Assembly (NCBI GenBank): GCA_023140635.1
Contig: JAGLLG010000025.1
Coordinates: 1-6,594 of the forward strand
DNA: 6,594 bases
From: Candidatus Pacearchaeota archaeon
Lineage (GTDB): Archaea > Nanobdellota > Nanobdellia > Pacearchaeales > GW2011-AR1
Direction of reading: 5' to 3'
Part shown: positions 1 through 6,063 of the stretch, piece by piece
Layout: every line of letters starts with the position of its first letter
Position numbering within the stretch: the first letter of the stretch is position 1
Notes under the pieces: model-generated
What the model was told of the DNA's origin: nothing
Databases searched by the model: none
What the model saw: only the letters and a program-made list of their open reading frames with translations
Program-made: the position numbers and the translations under genes

Positions 1-1302
1 GATAGAGTAATCATCAGGGTATACCACTACAACGCCCGAGTCAGATACCCCATAAGCATATCCTACCTGCAATCCCATTTCCACGTCGAAGATCGCTGCT
101 TTCGTTGATACGTTGTATTCTATTACCGTCGTTAAATCTTTTATCCCCAAGTATGAGATATTGTCGCTCCCATAGACCGGCCAGGTCTGATAGCATAAGA
201 GTCCTTTTTCATTATAGATCCTTGGGCTAGAACCAGTTCTTGGGAGTGCTACTAGTTTGTTGTTATAGAGTTCTGGAACAGTGTAAGTGTCACATATCTG
301 TTTTGTTTCTCCAGAGGATAGATCTGTTGTCGTCGTGAAGGTAGGAGAATAAAACATTGATAAATTTGTGAAAGAGGAACCTATTCTTCCCATACCATAT
401 GAACTTGAAGATAGACGATTTCTTAGAATTATATTTTTTAGGTCTGTTTTAAAGTTGTTTTCTAGTGTTGAGCACATTTGTATTTCCTCGTTTGGAAGAG
501 TGATAAATCTCGGAGGATATATTTTAGAAGTGTTCAAATTTACTGCAGTGAATTGTGAAATCGTGGGACAAAGATATTGTTTGATTTCGTCGTTTGGGAT
601 GTTTGTGTTGTTGATATAGAAATAGAAATAGAATCTTGGATATATTGGTTTTGAGTTTCCTTCTCCATCGAAGTCTGGGTCTAAGTAAACTAAAGATGAA
701 GGATAGTCATTTAGGTTATGTTTGTAGACTTTGTGGAACTCTGTATTAGGAAAGACTCCGTTGTTGGTGTCTGTAGAAAGAGAAGTATCTGCATATACTC
801 CCTTTGTCATTAATGGGGGATTGTTGTATGAGAAAGGAAACGTTTGCCATGTTGTTTTTGTTTTTATATCATCATTTACTATTCCTGTTGTTAAATTGAA
901 GTCGTTTGTGAGTCTTGCATAAAATGGGTAGATATGAAAATTTAGGTATGGAACGAATCTGTCGCCGACTTGGAATGTGCATTTTGTGTAAGCGAAAGTG
1001 TCTACTCCGGGTTTCGCCTCCAAAATCGGAAGCTGAGATGTTGTGCCGTACGTTCCGGATTCGTCAAAATATGTTCTACTTCCTTGATGGAATTCCCATG
1101 TATAGATTGGATCTTCATCTAATCCGAAGTTAGGATTACTATTTGTCACCCTCTCTACGATTCCTTTTGTCCCATCCCATTCCCCAAAGGTATCGTCGTC
1201 GTAACTTAAAACACATTCTTTTAAAAGGACCGGGTCCTGCCTTGCTTGAATCAGAGTTGTTAAGAGAATAAGAATTGTTATTACAAAAAGCACTTTTTTC
1301 AT
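1..1302 (-). CDS. Large secreted protein of unknown function, 3' end beyond the window (partial)
   Basis: The reverse strand reads open for 434 codons from an ATG at 1302 to the window edge with no stop, so the C-terminus is missing. I do not recognise the family. The N-terminus is a clear Sec signal peptide: MKK, a hydrophobic run to about residue 18, and a likely cleavage after IQA (residue 20). The rest is rich in Tyr, Asn, Thr and Pro with few charged runs, typical of an extracellular beta-rich protein. Six N-glycosylation sequons are visible (N136, N231, N257, N313, N381, N397). Cysteines lie at 30, 108, 245, 277, 337 and 370, an even number that could form disulfides. Residues 208-216 (DPDFDGEGN) resemble a DxDxDG calcium-binding loop. 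The start overlaps the stop of the upstream membrane-protein gene as ATGA, so the two are probably cotranscribed and translationally coupled. A surface or appendage-associated role is inference only. No transmembrane anchor is seen in the visible part. Confidence 0.85.
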   Translation of the reverse strand, partial: MKKVLFVITILILLTTLIQARQDPVLLKECVLSYDDDTFGEWDGTKGIVERVTNSNPNFGLDEDPIYTWEFHQGSRTYFDESGTYGTTSQLPILEAKPGVDTFAYTKCTFQVGDRFVPYLNFHIYPFYARLTNDFNLTTGIVNDDIKTKTTWQTFPFSYNNPPLMTKGVYADTSLSTDTNNGVFPNTEFHKVYKHNLNDYPSSLVYLDPDFDGEGNSKPIYPRFYFYFYINNTNIPNDEIKQYLCPTISQFTAVNLNTSKIYPPRFITLPNEEIQMCSTLENNFKTDLKNIILRNRLSSSSYGMGRIGSSFTNLSMFYSPTFTTTTDLSSGETKQICDTYTVPELYNNKLVALPRTGSSPRIYNEKGLLCYQTWPVYGSDNISYLGIKDLTTVIEYNVSTKAAIFDVEMGLQVGYAYGVSDSGVVVVYPDDYSI

Positions 1303-1700
1303 TCTTCAGATACAAAGAAAATCATTATTTCTTCCAGGCATTTATTTTTTAGGACTGTATCTTGTATCGCGTCGCACGAGTCAAACCTCTCGTTTGTTAC
1401 AGCGAAGTTATACAAACATTGGTCTTTTAACTCCTCGAGCTGGTCGCATTCAGCCTCGATGTCTGGAGTCGAATAAAGTAAAATACATTCTTGATTAGGT
1501 GTTGGTACCGCACATTCTTGTATTTTTATTTGGAGTGATGTAGTTCGGTTTAGTTGTGGCGGGGACGGCGACTCTGGCAGAAAAAAATACATAGCAAGAA
1601 CTATGATTGTTAAAATTATTAGTAATGTCGTTATTATCGTTAAAATATGGTTAGGTTCTTTTTTACTAATCTCAATAGATCCTATAACCTGTTCCTCCAT
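1299..1700 (-). CDS. Small membrane-anchored six-cysteine protein (DPANN-type Cys repeat)
   Basis: 133 residues. A short, largely hydrophilic N-terminus (residues 1-18) is followed by one strong hydrophobic helix (about 19-41, rich in Ile, Leu and Thr). A Pro/Ser-rich linker then leads to an outside domain with all six cysteines (63, 72, 85, 95, 109, 121). From residue 85 the spacing and surrounding residues repeat in the style C-x(9)-C-x(13)-C-x(11)-C, with LKDQCLYNFA and LKNKCLEEIM as two matching halves. I recall this pattern (KDxCYxxLA...xxCxxI) as widespread in surface proteins of Pacearchaeota/Woesearchaeota, where longer proteins carry many copies; no function is known to me. The start is supported by a TATA box centred 26 nt upstream, giving a leaderless message. 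The stop TGA overlaps the next ATG, so this gene leads a two-gene operon with the large secreted protein. The orientation with the Cys domain outside is inferred from the disulfide-like cysteines. Confidence 0.8.
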   Translation of the reverse strand: MEEQVIGSIEISKKEPNHILTIITTLLIILTIIVLAMYFFLPESPSPPQLNRTTSLQIKIQECAVPTPNQECILLYSTPDIEAECDQLEELKDQCLYNFAVTNERFDSCDAIQDTVLKNKCLEEIMIFFVSEE

Positions 1701-1721
1701 AGTTGAGGGTAGCGTTAATTG

Positions 1722-1729
1722 TTTTTATA
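1722..1729 (-). promoter_or_regulatory. TATA box of the surface-protein operon
   Basis: Read on the minus strand this is TATAAAAA, preceded by a purine-containing stretch that could act as a BRE. Its centre lies about 26 nt upstream of the ATG at 1700, the usual archaeal distance from TATA centre to transcription start. The predicted transcript therefore begins at the start codon, with no leader and no Shine-Dalgarno site. Confidence 0.6.
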
Positions 1730-1749
1730 TGTTATCTTTTTTCAGTAAA

Positions 1750-1757
1750 TTTATAAA
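1750..1757 (+). promoter_or_regulatory. TATA box of the pilin gene
   Basis: TTTATAAA, with AGTAAA just upstream as a plausible BRE. Its centre is 25-26 nt before the pilin ATG at 1779, predicting a leaderless message. It sits about 20 bp from the oppositely directed TATA box of the surface-protein operon, so the 78-bp gap holds two divergent core promoters with little room for separate operators. Confidence 0.65.
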
Positions 1758-1778
1758 TTAAGAATCCTTTCTATCCTA

Positions 1779-2252
1779 ATGAAGTTTTGTACTAAAAAAA
1801 GAGGATTATCACCAGTGATTGCTAGTATCTTTATGATTTTATTGGTGGTGGTTTTGGCGGCTTTAATTTTTTTATGGGCTAGAGGTTTTATTAGCGAACA
1901 AATTGAGAAGTTTGGACAACCTATTGATAACCTATGTAAGCGGGTCGATTTTCAAGTAGCCCTTATTAGCAGCGGTGCGTATAATCTTCTAGAAATTGTC
2001 AATAGAGGAGATATTAATATTAGCGGACTTGAAATTAAGATGTATTCTGAGGGAAATTCCGAAATTATTCGAGTTAATATAAATATCCCTGCTGGAAAAT
2101 CTGCAAGTAGCGAAGTCTTCTTAGGTGTCATGCAAAATGGTAAGGCTCCAGATAAGATCGGAATCTTCCCAATATTAACCGGAAACATTCGAGGCAAAAA
2201 TACAAATAAAGTTTTTACTTGCTACAAAAATCAAATTTTTTTAACTTATTAA
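1779..2252 (+). CDS. Archaeal type IV pilin-like protein (class III signal peptide)
   Basis: 157 residues. The N-terminus carries the archaeal pilin signature: basic KKR at 6-8, then G9/L10-S-P-V-I, followed by a hydrophobic segment to about residue 34. This is the prepilin peptidase (PibD/EppA-type) recognition pattern; cleavage after G9 would leave a mature protein starting LSPVIAS, whose hydrophobic helix forms the filament core (archaeal pilin N-terminal domain family, PF07790-like). After a short helix (about 35-50) comes a beta-rich domain including LLEIVNRGDINISGLEI (70-86), a pattern like the C-terminal domains of DPANN pilin-like proteins that I recall. C53 and C148 bracket the globular domain and could form a disulfide. 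The gene has its own promoter and stands alone, with no pilus ATPase or membrane platform gene in view. It could equally be a minor pilin or a surface adhesin of the pilin class. Its stop codon overlaps that of the convergent ATPase gene. Confidence 0.88.
   Translation: MKFCTKKRGLSPVIASIFMILLVVVLAALIFLWARGFISEQIEKFGQPIDNLCKRVDFQVALISSGAYNLLEIVNRGDINISGLEIKMYSEGNSEIIRVNINIPAGKSASSEVFLGVMQNGKAPDKIGIFPILTGNIRGKNTNKVFTCYKNQIFLTY
2236..2242 (+). terminator. Possible T-tract terminator at the end of the pilin gene
   Basis: A run of seven T residues lies on the plus strand within the last codons of the pilin gene. Archaeal RNA polymerase can terminate at T-rich tracts without a hairpin, and no hairpin is visible here. 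An early stop inside the coding region would remove the stop codon, so polymerase more likely terminates slightly downstream, where TTATTAAATTTTC continues. Weak call from composition alone. Confidence 0.25.
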
Positions 2253-5113
2253 ATTTTCAATGAAATTATCTTAGAAATATTCTCTTGCATACTCACCCCA
2301 TAAAGATTTGTAGCCTCGGAAATCAGTGTATCATTATGAGTAACAATAGTATATTGACCTGTTGTCATATATTTCTTGATTAACGCAGCGAGAAGTTCCG
2401 AGTTATGTTTATCAAGAGCTGCATCAATCTCGTCAAAGACATAAAAACAATAAGGCTTATATTCTTGAATTGCAAAAATTAACGCTAAGGCAACCATTGT
2501 TTTTTCCCCTCCAGAAAGAGATGTGATATCAAAATATTTTCCTCGAGAAACTTTTATTAGAATATTTAATCCTCCTTCAAAAGGATCTTTCTTGTTCTCA
2601 AGCTCTAAAAAGACACTACCTTTTCTCGAGAGCTGCGAAAAGTTTCGAGTAAAATACTCATTAACAGCGTCAAGAGTCTGAATAAACGACTTTTTCTTTT
2701 TCTTATCAATCTCCCCTATTATCTTATGCACCTTTTCTTTCTCTCCTTCAATAGTTTCAACTTTCTCACGAATAAGGTTAACTTGTTCCTCAACCCTATC
2801 AAAAACCTCCAAAGCCCTCATATTTACATTCCCTATTCGTGAAATTCCAAACTGTGCTTTTTGCAATCGTTCTTTTATCTGATCTATAGGGGCAGAGATA
2901 ATTTCAACCGCGCCAAATTCTTCAAATTCCGTTTTCAAAGAATCAACTTGTGCATCAAATTGTGCTTTCTGAATCTTATTAGAATTAACTTTGTCCTCAA
3001 GATTTCTCACAGTATGTTGCATTCCAATTATATCCGTCTCAAGAACTTTCTGTTGATCATGAAATTCGTCTCTCTTTCCAAAAAACTTTTGAAATTTTTC
3101 ATAAAGCTTTTGCTCTTCGATTTCTTTTTTCTCAGCACATTTCTCTTTCTCTAAAATTAAAGTTACAATCTTTTTGAATTCAACCTCAGACTCTTCCACA
3201 TCCCTAATTAAAGCTTTTAACTCAACACTTAACCGATTAACATCCCGCTGTTTAACAGTAATTTCTGTATCAACATCTATATCTGCTAAAGACAACTCTT
3301 GGAGTCTGAGTCTTACATCATCGTAACGATCTTCTATATCCCTTAACTTTTCAAACTCTTCTTTTGTCTTATGAATCTTCTCATTAATTGCGACAAGTTC
3401 TTTTTGCATTTCCTCTTGAGACTCCGTAATCTTCTTAATTTGATGTTTTTTCTCATCAGCATTTCTTAATTTAATCTCATCGATATCAAGTTCATTTAAC
3501 TTTAATCTTAGGGTAGAAAGATTTTGCTTCAATAAATTTATTTTTTCATTATTCTCCAACTTTATCTTCCTATTTTTTTCCGCTTCTTCCTTAGCAGACT
3601 TAATTTTATTATTTGCCGTCGAGGATATCTTATTCTTATGCTCTTCTCCAACAGTCTGTTTGCAAACTGGACAATTCTCCAACTTCACAACATCTTCTTT
3701 TAATTTTTCATCCCACCGAATCCCAGTCTCAAGAATCGCGTTTCGTTTTTCCTTTTCCAAAACAGCTTTTTCCAAATCCACTATATGCCCCATCACATCT
3801 TCAAGTTTCCTCCTCGACTCGGTCTTCAACTGCTCAATCATCCCAACAGACTTAGCATATTTAATCTCATTAGAGAGTAATGTAATATTTTGCTCAATCA
3901 ATTGAATTTCCTTCTTAGACTCAATCAAAAATTTTCCCTTTTCAAATTTTCGATTTTCTAATGTAGACAACTCAGACTTTATCATATAGAATTTTCTTCG
4001 TTGCTGTTCCAGCACATCAAATTTATCTTGAAGAATCTTTTGCGTTTCATGTTGTTCTTTTATTTCTGGAGAAGTAGTCTTAATATTAGCAATATCTGAC
4101 TGGAGATCTTCAATCTTTTGCTTATTAATTTTTATACCTTCTTTCCCATTAATCACTCTACTCTCAAAATTCTCTTTTCGAACAGTCAGACCTGCAAGCT
4201 CTACTTTGTAATCTGATATTTCTTTATGAAGAACCTCTTGTTCATTACTCGTTAAAGACTGAATTTGTTTGTTAATCACAACAATTTTATCTTGAAGTTC
4301 ATCTAAACCTAAACCTTTTTCATAGATCTGATTTTTTGATTTCTCAATTTCCTTAAGATAATTCTCGATTATCTTATCAATTCCCCAAATTTCCTTTTCC
4401 TTCTCTTTTATACTTCGAGAAATTAATGTTGCCTTACATTTCTTAATTGTCCCTTCAAGTTTTTGGTAAGATAATGCTTCTTGTCTTTCCTTCTCAAGAT
4501 TCTTTAGATAAGAACTTCTCTCCCTAAGAACTGCAGAAACCTCCTTCAATTTCTCTTCCGTTTTTTCTAACTCCCTCAAGGACTTGTGCTTCCTAGTTTC
4601 ATAAATTGAGATACCTGCCACCTCCTCAATTATTTTTCTTCGTTCATCCGGCGTAGCCTTTACCAGAGATTGTATCTCTCCCTGAAGAACTATATTAAAT
4701 CCATTTGGATCTACCCCTGCCTGAGCTAAAAGTTCAAGAAGATCCTGCCTCGTTTTTGTCTGGTTATTTATTTTATAAATTGATTGACCGTTTTTTCTAA
4801 CAATTCTTTTTATCGTCACCTCATTAGAATCAATTGCAAAAGTCTTATCTGAATTATCAAATATTAATTCAACTGAAGCCTCAGGAGATCCTTTGTAAGT
4901 TTTATTTCCAGAAAATATTAGATTAGCCGCTTTTGCTGCCCGGATAGATTTTATCGAGAGTCGACCAAGGACGAAACAAAGTGCATCGGTAATATTTGAT
5001 TTGCCAGAACCGTTTGGCCCAACGATAACATTAATTGCATCCTCAAGATGTATCTCCGTTTTTCTTGCAAAAGACTTGAATCCATGCATCACGATCTTTT
5101 TTATATATGTCAT
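2249..5113 (-). CDS. smc: SMC-type ATPase with a Rad50-like zinc hook in place of the hinge
   Basis: 954 residues. The head halves are SMC in type: HGFKSFARKT at 9-19, Walker A GPNGSGKSN at 32-40, R-loop region about 51-60, Q-loop Q144 in LQGEI, and ERRKIIEEVAGI at 157-168. In the C-terminal half are the ABC signature LSGGE at 866-870, Walker B YVFDE at 891-895 with catalytic E895, D-loop AALD at 898-901, and switch H926. Rad50 would have DEPT at Walker B; DEIDAALD is the SMC form. Between the heads are about 300 + 270 residues of Lys/Glu-rich coiled coil. Canonical SMCs are about 1,170 residues with a globular, glycine-containing hinge in the middle. Here there is none: the apex is CPVC at 481-484, followed by KQTVGEEH, matching the Rad50 zinc-hook pattern. 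Expected role: ATP-driven DNA tethering or loop formation, with two subunits joined by shared zinc at the apex. A TATA-like box 26 nt upstream supports this start. No scpA lies next to it. Confidence 0.93.
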   Translation of the reverse strand: MTYIKKIVMHGFKSFARKTEIHLEDAINVIVGPNGSGKSNITDALCFVLGRLSIKSIRAAKAANLIFSGNKTYKGSPEASVELIFDNSDKTFAIDSNEVTIKRIVRKNGQSIYKINNQTKTRQDLLELLAQAGVDPNGFNIVLQGEIQSLVKATPDERRKIIEEVAGISIYETRKHKSLRELEKTEEKLKEVSAVLRERSSYLKNLEKERQEALSYQKLEGTIKKCKATLISRSIKEKEKEIWGIDKIIENYLKEIEKSKNQIYEKGLGLDELQDKIVVINKQIQSLTSNEQEVLHKEISDYKVELAGLTVRKENFESRVINGKEGIKINKQKIEDLQSDIANIKTTSPEIKEQHETQKILQDKFDVLEQQRRKFYMIKSELSTLENRKFEKGKFLIESKKEIQLIEQNITLLSNEIKYAKSVGMIEQLKTESRRKLEDVMGHIVDLEKAVLEKEKRNAILETGIRWDEKLKEDVVKLENCPVCKQTVGEEHKNKISSTANNKIKSAKEEAEKNRKIKLENNEKINLLKQNLSTLRLKLNELDIDEIKLRNADEKKHQIKKITESQEEMQKELVAINEKIHKTKEEFEKLRDIEDRYDDVRLRLQELSLADIDVDTEITVKQRDVNRLSVELKALIRDVEESEVEFKKIVTLILEKEKCAEKKEIEEQKLYEKFQKFFGKRDEFHDQQKVLETDIIGMQHTVRNLEDKVNSNKIQKAQFDAQVDSLKTEFEEFGAVEIISAPIDQIKERLQKAQFGISRIGNVNMRALEVFDRVEEQVNLIREKVETIEGEKEKVHKIIGEIDKKKKKSFIQTLDAVNEYFTRNFSQLSRKGSVFLELENKKDPFEGGLNILIKVSRGKYFDITSLSGGEKTMVALALIFAIQEYKPYCFYVFDEIDAALDKHNSELLAALIKKYMTTGQYTIVTHNDTLISEATNLYGVSMQENISKIISLKI
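3662..3673 (-). other. CPVC zinc-hook motif at the coiled-coil apex of the SMC-like ATPase
   Basis: Codons 481-484 encode Cys-Pro-Val-Cys. In Rad50 one such motif from each of two molecules coordinates a single zinc ion and joins two coiled-coil arms. Here the motif lies at 50.5% of the chain length, so both arms are nearly equal, as an apex must be. The other cysteines (C46, C226, C659, C889) are scattered and not paired. Confidence 0.85.
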
Positions 5114-5135
5114 ATTCGTATTGAGGGAATTATGG

Positions 5136-5142
5136 TTTTTAA
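5136..5142 (-). promoter_or_regulatory. TATA-like box upstream of the SMC-like gene
   Basis: On the minus strand the 35-bp gap between rnhB and the ATPase gene contains TTAAAAA, centred 26 nt before the ATG at 5113. The spacing matches the other promoters in the window, so the ATPase probably has its own leaderless transcript even though it follows rnhB on the same strand. Read-through from rnhB remains possible. Confidence 0.45.
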
Positions 5143-5148
5143 GGATTG

Positions 5149-5805
5149 TTAGAATAAACTCTGCTGATTTTTCACCTTAACCAATCTCTTAACAGTATTC
5201 CAAGAAAACCTAATTATCTTTTTATATTTCAAATTGTTGAAATTACCCTCAATAAACTCCTTCGTTTTAGGATCTGCAGGATATCCCGAGCCAAAATCAA
5301 TTCCAAATTCTTGCCGAAGCTTTTTCATTTCATCTTCTCTTTTTTCTTTCGCAACTATAGAAGCTGCGGAAACCACAGGATGATTTAGATCAGCTTTATG
5401 CTCACAAACAAGTGAAACCAATTGCGGTTTTTCAATTAATTTTTGAACATCGCTTGACCAAGAAGAAATATTTACAGAAGGACAATCAATCACAACCTTA
5501 ACAGACTCATCCAAATCTTCCGTCAACTCATTCACAATCATCGCAGCCTTAATCGCTTCAAGATAATTCAAATTATCCGACTCATCAATAGCTATAGGCT
5601 CACTAACCTTCACACAATACTTAAACCGCGCCACAATCTTTTCCTTAATCTCTCCTCGCTGTCTCGACGTAAGCAACTTAGAATCCTTAGCCCCCATCTT
5701 TTTAAGTCCCATCTCCTCGCTAGATTCAATCAAAACTCCCGCCAAAACCATCGGACCCAAAACCGGGCCCCTCCCCGCATCGTCGATACCAATTAATTTC
5801 GTCAT
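5149..5805 (-). CDS. rnhB: Ribonuclease HII
   Basis: 218 residues, normal length for an archaeal enzyme. It cleaves the RNA strand of RNA-DNA hybrids and cuts 5' of single ribonucleotides in DNA, starting ribonucleotide excision repair and helping remove primers. Motifs seen: GIDDAGRGPVLGPM at 6-19, carrying the first acidic residues D8 and D9 and the GRG (11-13) that senses the ribonucleotide 2'-OH; D107 in VVIDCPSVN; D139 in CEHKADLNHPVVSAASIVAK, the family hallmark; and Y175 in FGSGYPADPKT. The usual second catalytic Glu (DEAGRG) is Asp here. The C-terminus ends KNQQSLF. Many archaeal RNase HII proteins end in a PCNA-interacting Q-x-x-L-x-x-F-F motif; here Q214 and L217 fit but the chain stops at F218, so the motif is shortened or absent. 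A TATA box centred 25 nt upstream of the ATG implies a leaderless message. The SMC-like gene follows 35 bp downstream on the same strand. Confidence 0.95.
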   Translation of the reverse strand: MTKLIGIDDAGRGPVLGPMVLAGVLIESSEEMGLKKMGAKDSKLLTSRQRGEIKEKIVARFKYCVKVSEPIAIDESDNLNYLEAIKAAMIVNELTEDLDESVKVVIDCPSVNISSWSSDVQKLIEKPQLVSLVCEHKADLNHPVVSAASIVAKEKREDEMKKLRQEFGIDFGSGYPADPKTKEFIEGNFNNLKYKKIIRFSWNTVKRLVKVKNQQSLF

Positions 5806-5826
5806 AAAGTTTTTTAGAAATAGAAG

Positions 5827-5833
5827 TTTATAA
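5827..5833 (-). promoter_or_regulatory. TATA box of rnhB
   Basis: TTATAAA on the minus strand, with CATAAC upstream as a possible BRE. Its centre at 5830 is 25 nt from the rnhB start at 5805, again predicting a leaderless transcript. The plus-strand reading TTTATAA also resembles a TATA box, but it lies only 9 nt from the ATG at 5839, too close to serve that ORF. Confidence 0.6.
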
Positions 5834-5838
5834 GAGTT

Positions 5839-6063
5839 ATGAAGAATAAGTTTTTAAATAGAAACGACCTAATTAATTTACGTTATGGGAAGGTGGAACA
5901 AAAACTTTACGATGTCTATTGGATAGCTAGCTATTCGGGCTGTGAGAATAAAACCAACAGTAATCCATACCCTGTCAACAACCCCTTACAATATACTTTT
6001 TCTAAAATTTTCAACTATACAAACTCCGAAAGAATAATTAAAAGTAGGAAAATAAAACTATGA
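5839..6063 (+). CDS. Doubtful 74-residue ORF upstream of speD
   Basis: Open for 74 codons from ATG 5839, with a TGA overlapping the speD ATG as ATGA, the arrangement expected of a coupled gene. I recognise no family. The product is rich in Asn, Lys, Tyr and Ser, has one cysteine (residue 35) and no signal peptide, membrane segment or known motif. Against it: no promoter is correctly placed for the ATG at 5839, a TATA-like sequence lies inside its first codons (5851-5860), and the composition looks like translated AT-rich spacer. A GTG at codon 19 (5893), preceded by GGGAAG, is an alternative start. It may be a short leader gene, a remnant, or simply the untranslated leader of speD. Confidence 0.3.
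   Translation: MKNKFLNRNDLINLRYGKVEQKLYDVYWIASYSGCENKTNSNPYPVNNPLQYTFSKIFNYTNSERIIKSRKIKL
5851..5860 (+). promoter_or_regulatory. Candidate TATA box for speD transcription
   Basis: TTTTTAAATA on the plus strand is the best TATA-like element between rnhB and speD. It would place the transcription start near 5882, giving speD a leader of about 175 nt, unlike the leaderless pattern elsewhere in the window. A second, weaker AT-rich element (AATAATTA, 6033-6040) is about 24 nt before the speD ATG and would allow a leaderless speD transcript. Neither is certain. Confidence 0.25.

Noticed and set aside
368..1133. Three plus-strand ORFs (368-619, 731-922, 915-1133)
   Set aside because: They lie antisense to the uninterrupted 434-codon minus-strand frame that has a signal peptide and a coupled start. 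Their products show no family features.
1952..2197. Minus-strand ORF inside the pilin gene
   Set aside because: Antisense to a gene with a clear archaeal pilin signature; the product has no recognisable features.
2861..3905. Plus-strand ORFs antisense to the SMC-like gene (2861-3154, 3613-3855, 3660-3905)
   Set aside because: Phe/Leu- or Ser/Gln-rich readings that are the expected mirror of Lys/Glu-rich coiled-coil codons.
2249..5113. Calling the 954-residue ATPase Rad50
   Set aside because: The zinc hook fits Rad50, but the head motifs (GFKSF, EVAGI, DEIDAALD instead of DEPT) are those of SMC and no mre11 lies beside it.
2249..5113. The ATPase as a truncated or internally deleted canonical SMC
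   Set aside because: The frame is intact, both arms are of equal length and the CPVC sits exactly at the apex, which a random deletion would not produce.
5826..5834. The TATA-like sequence as a bidirectional promoter also serving the ORF at 5839
   Set aside because: On the plus strand it is only 9 nt from the ATG; transcription would start inside the ORF, after its first codons.
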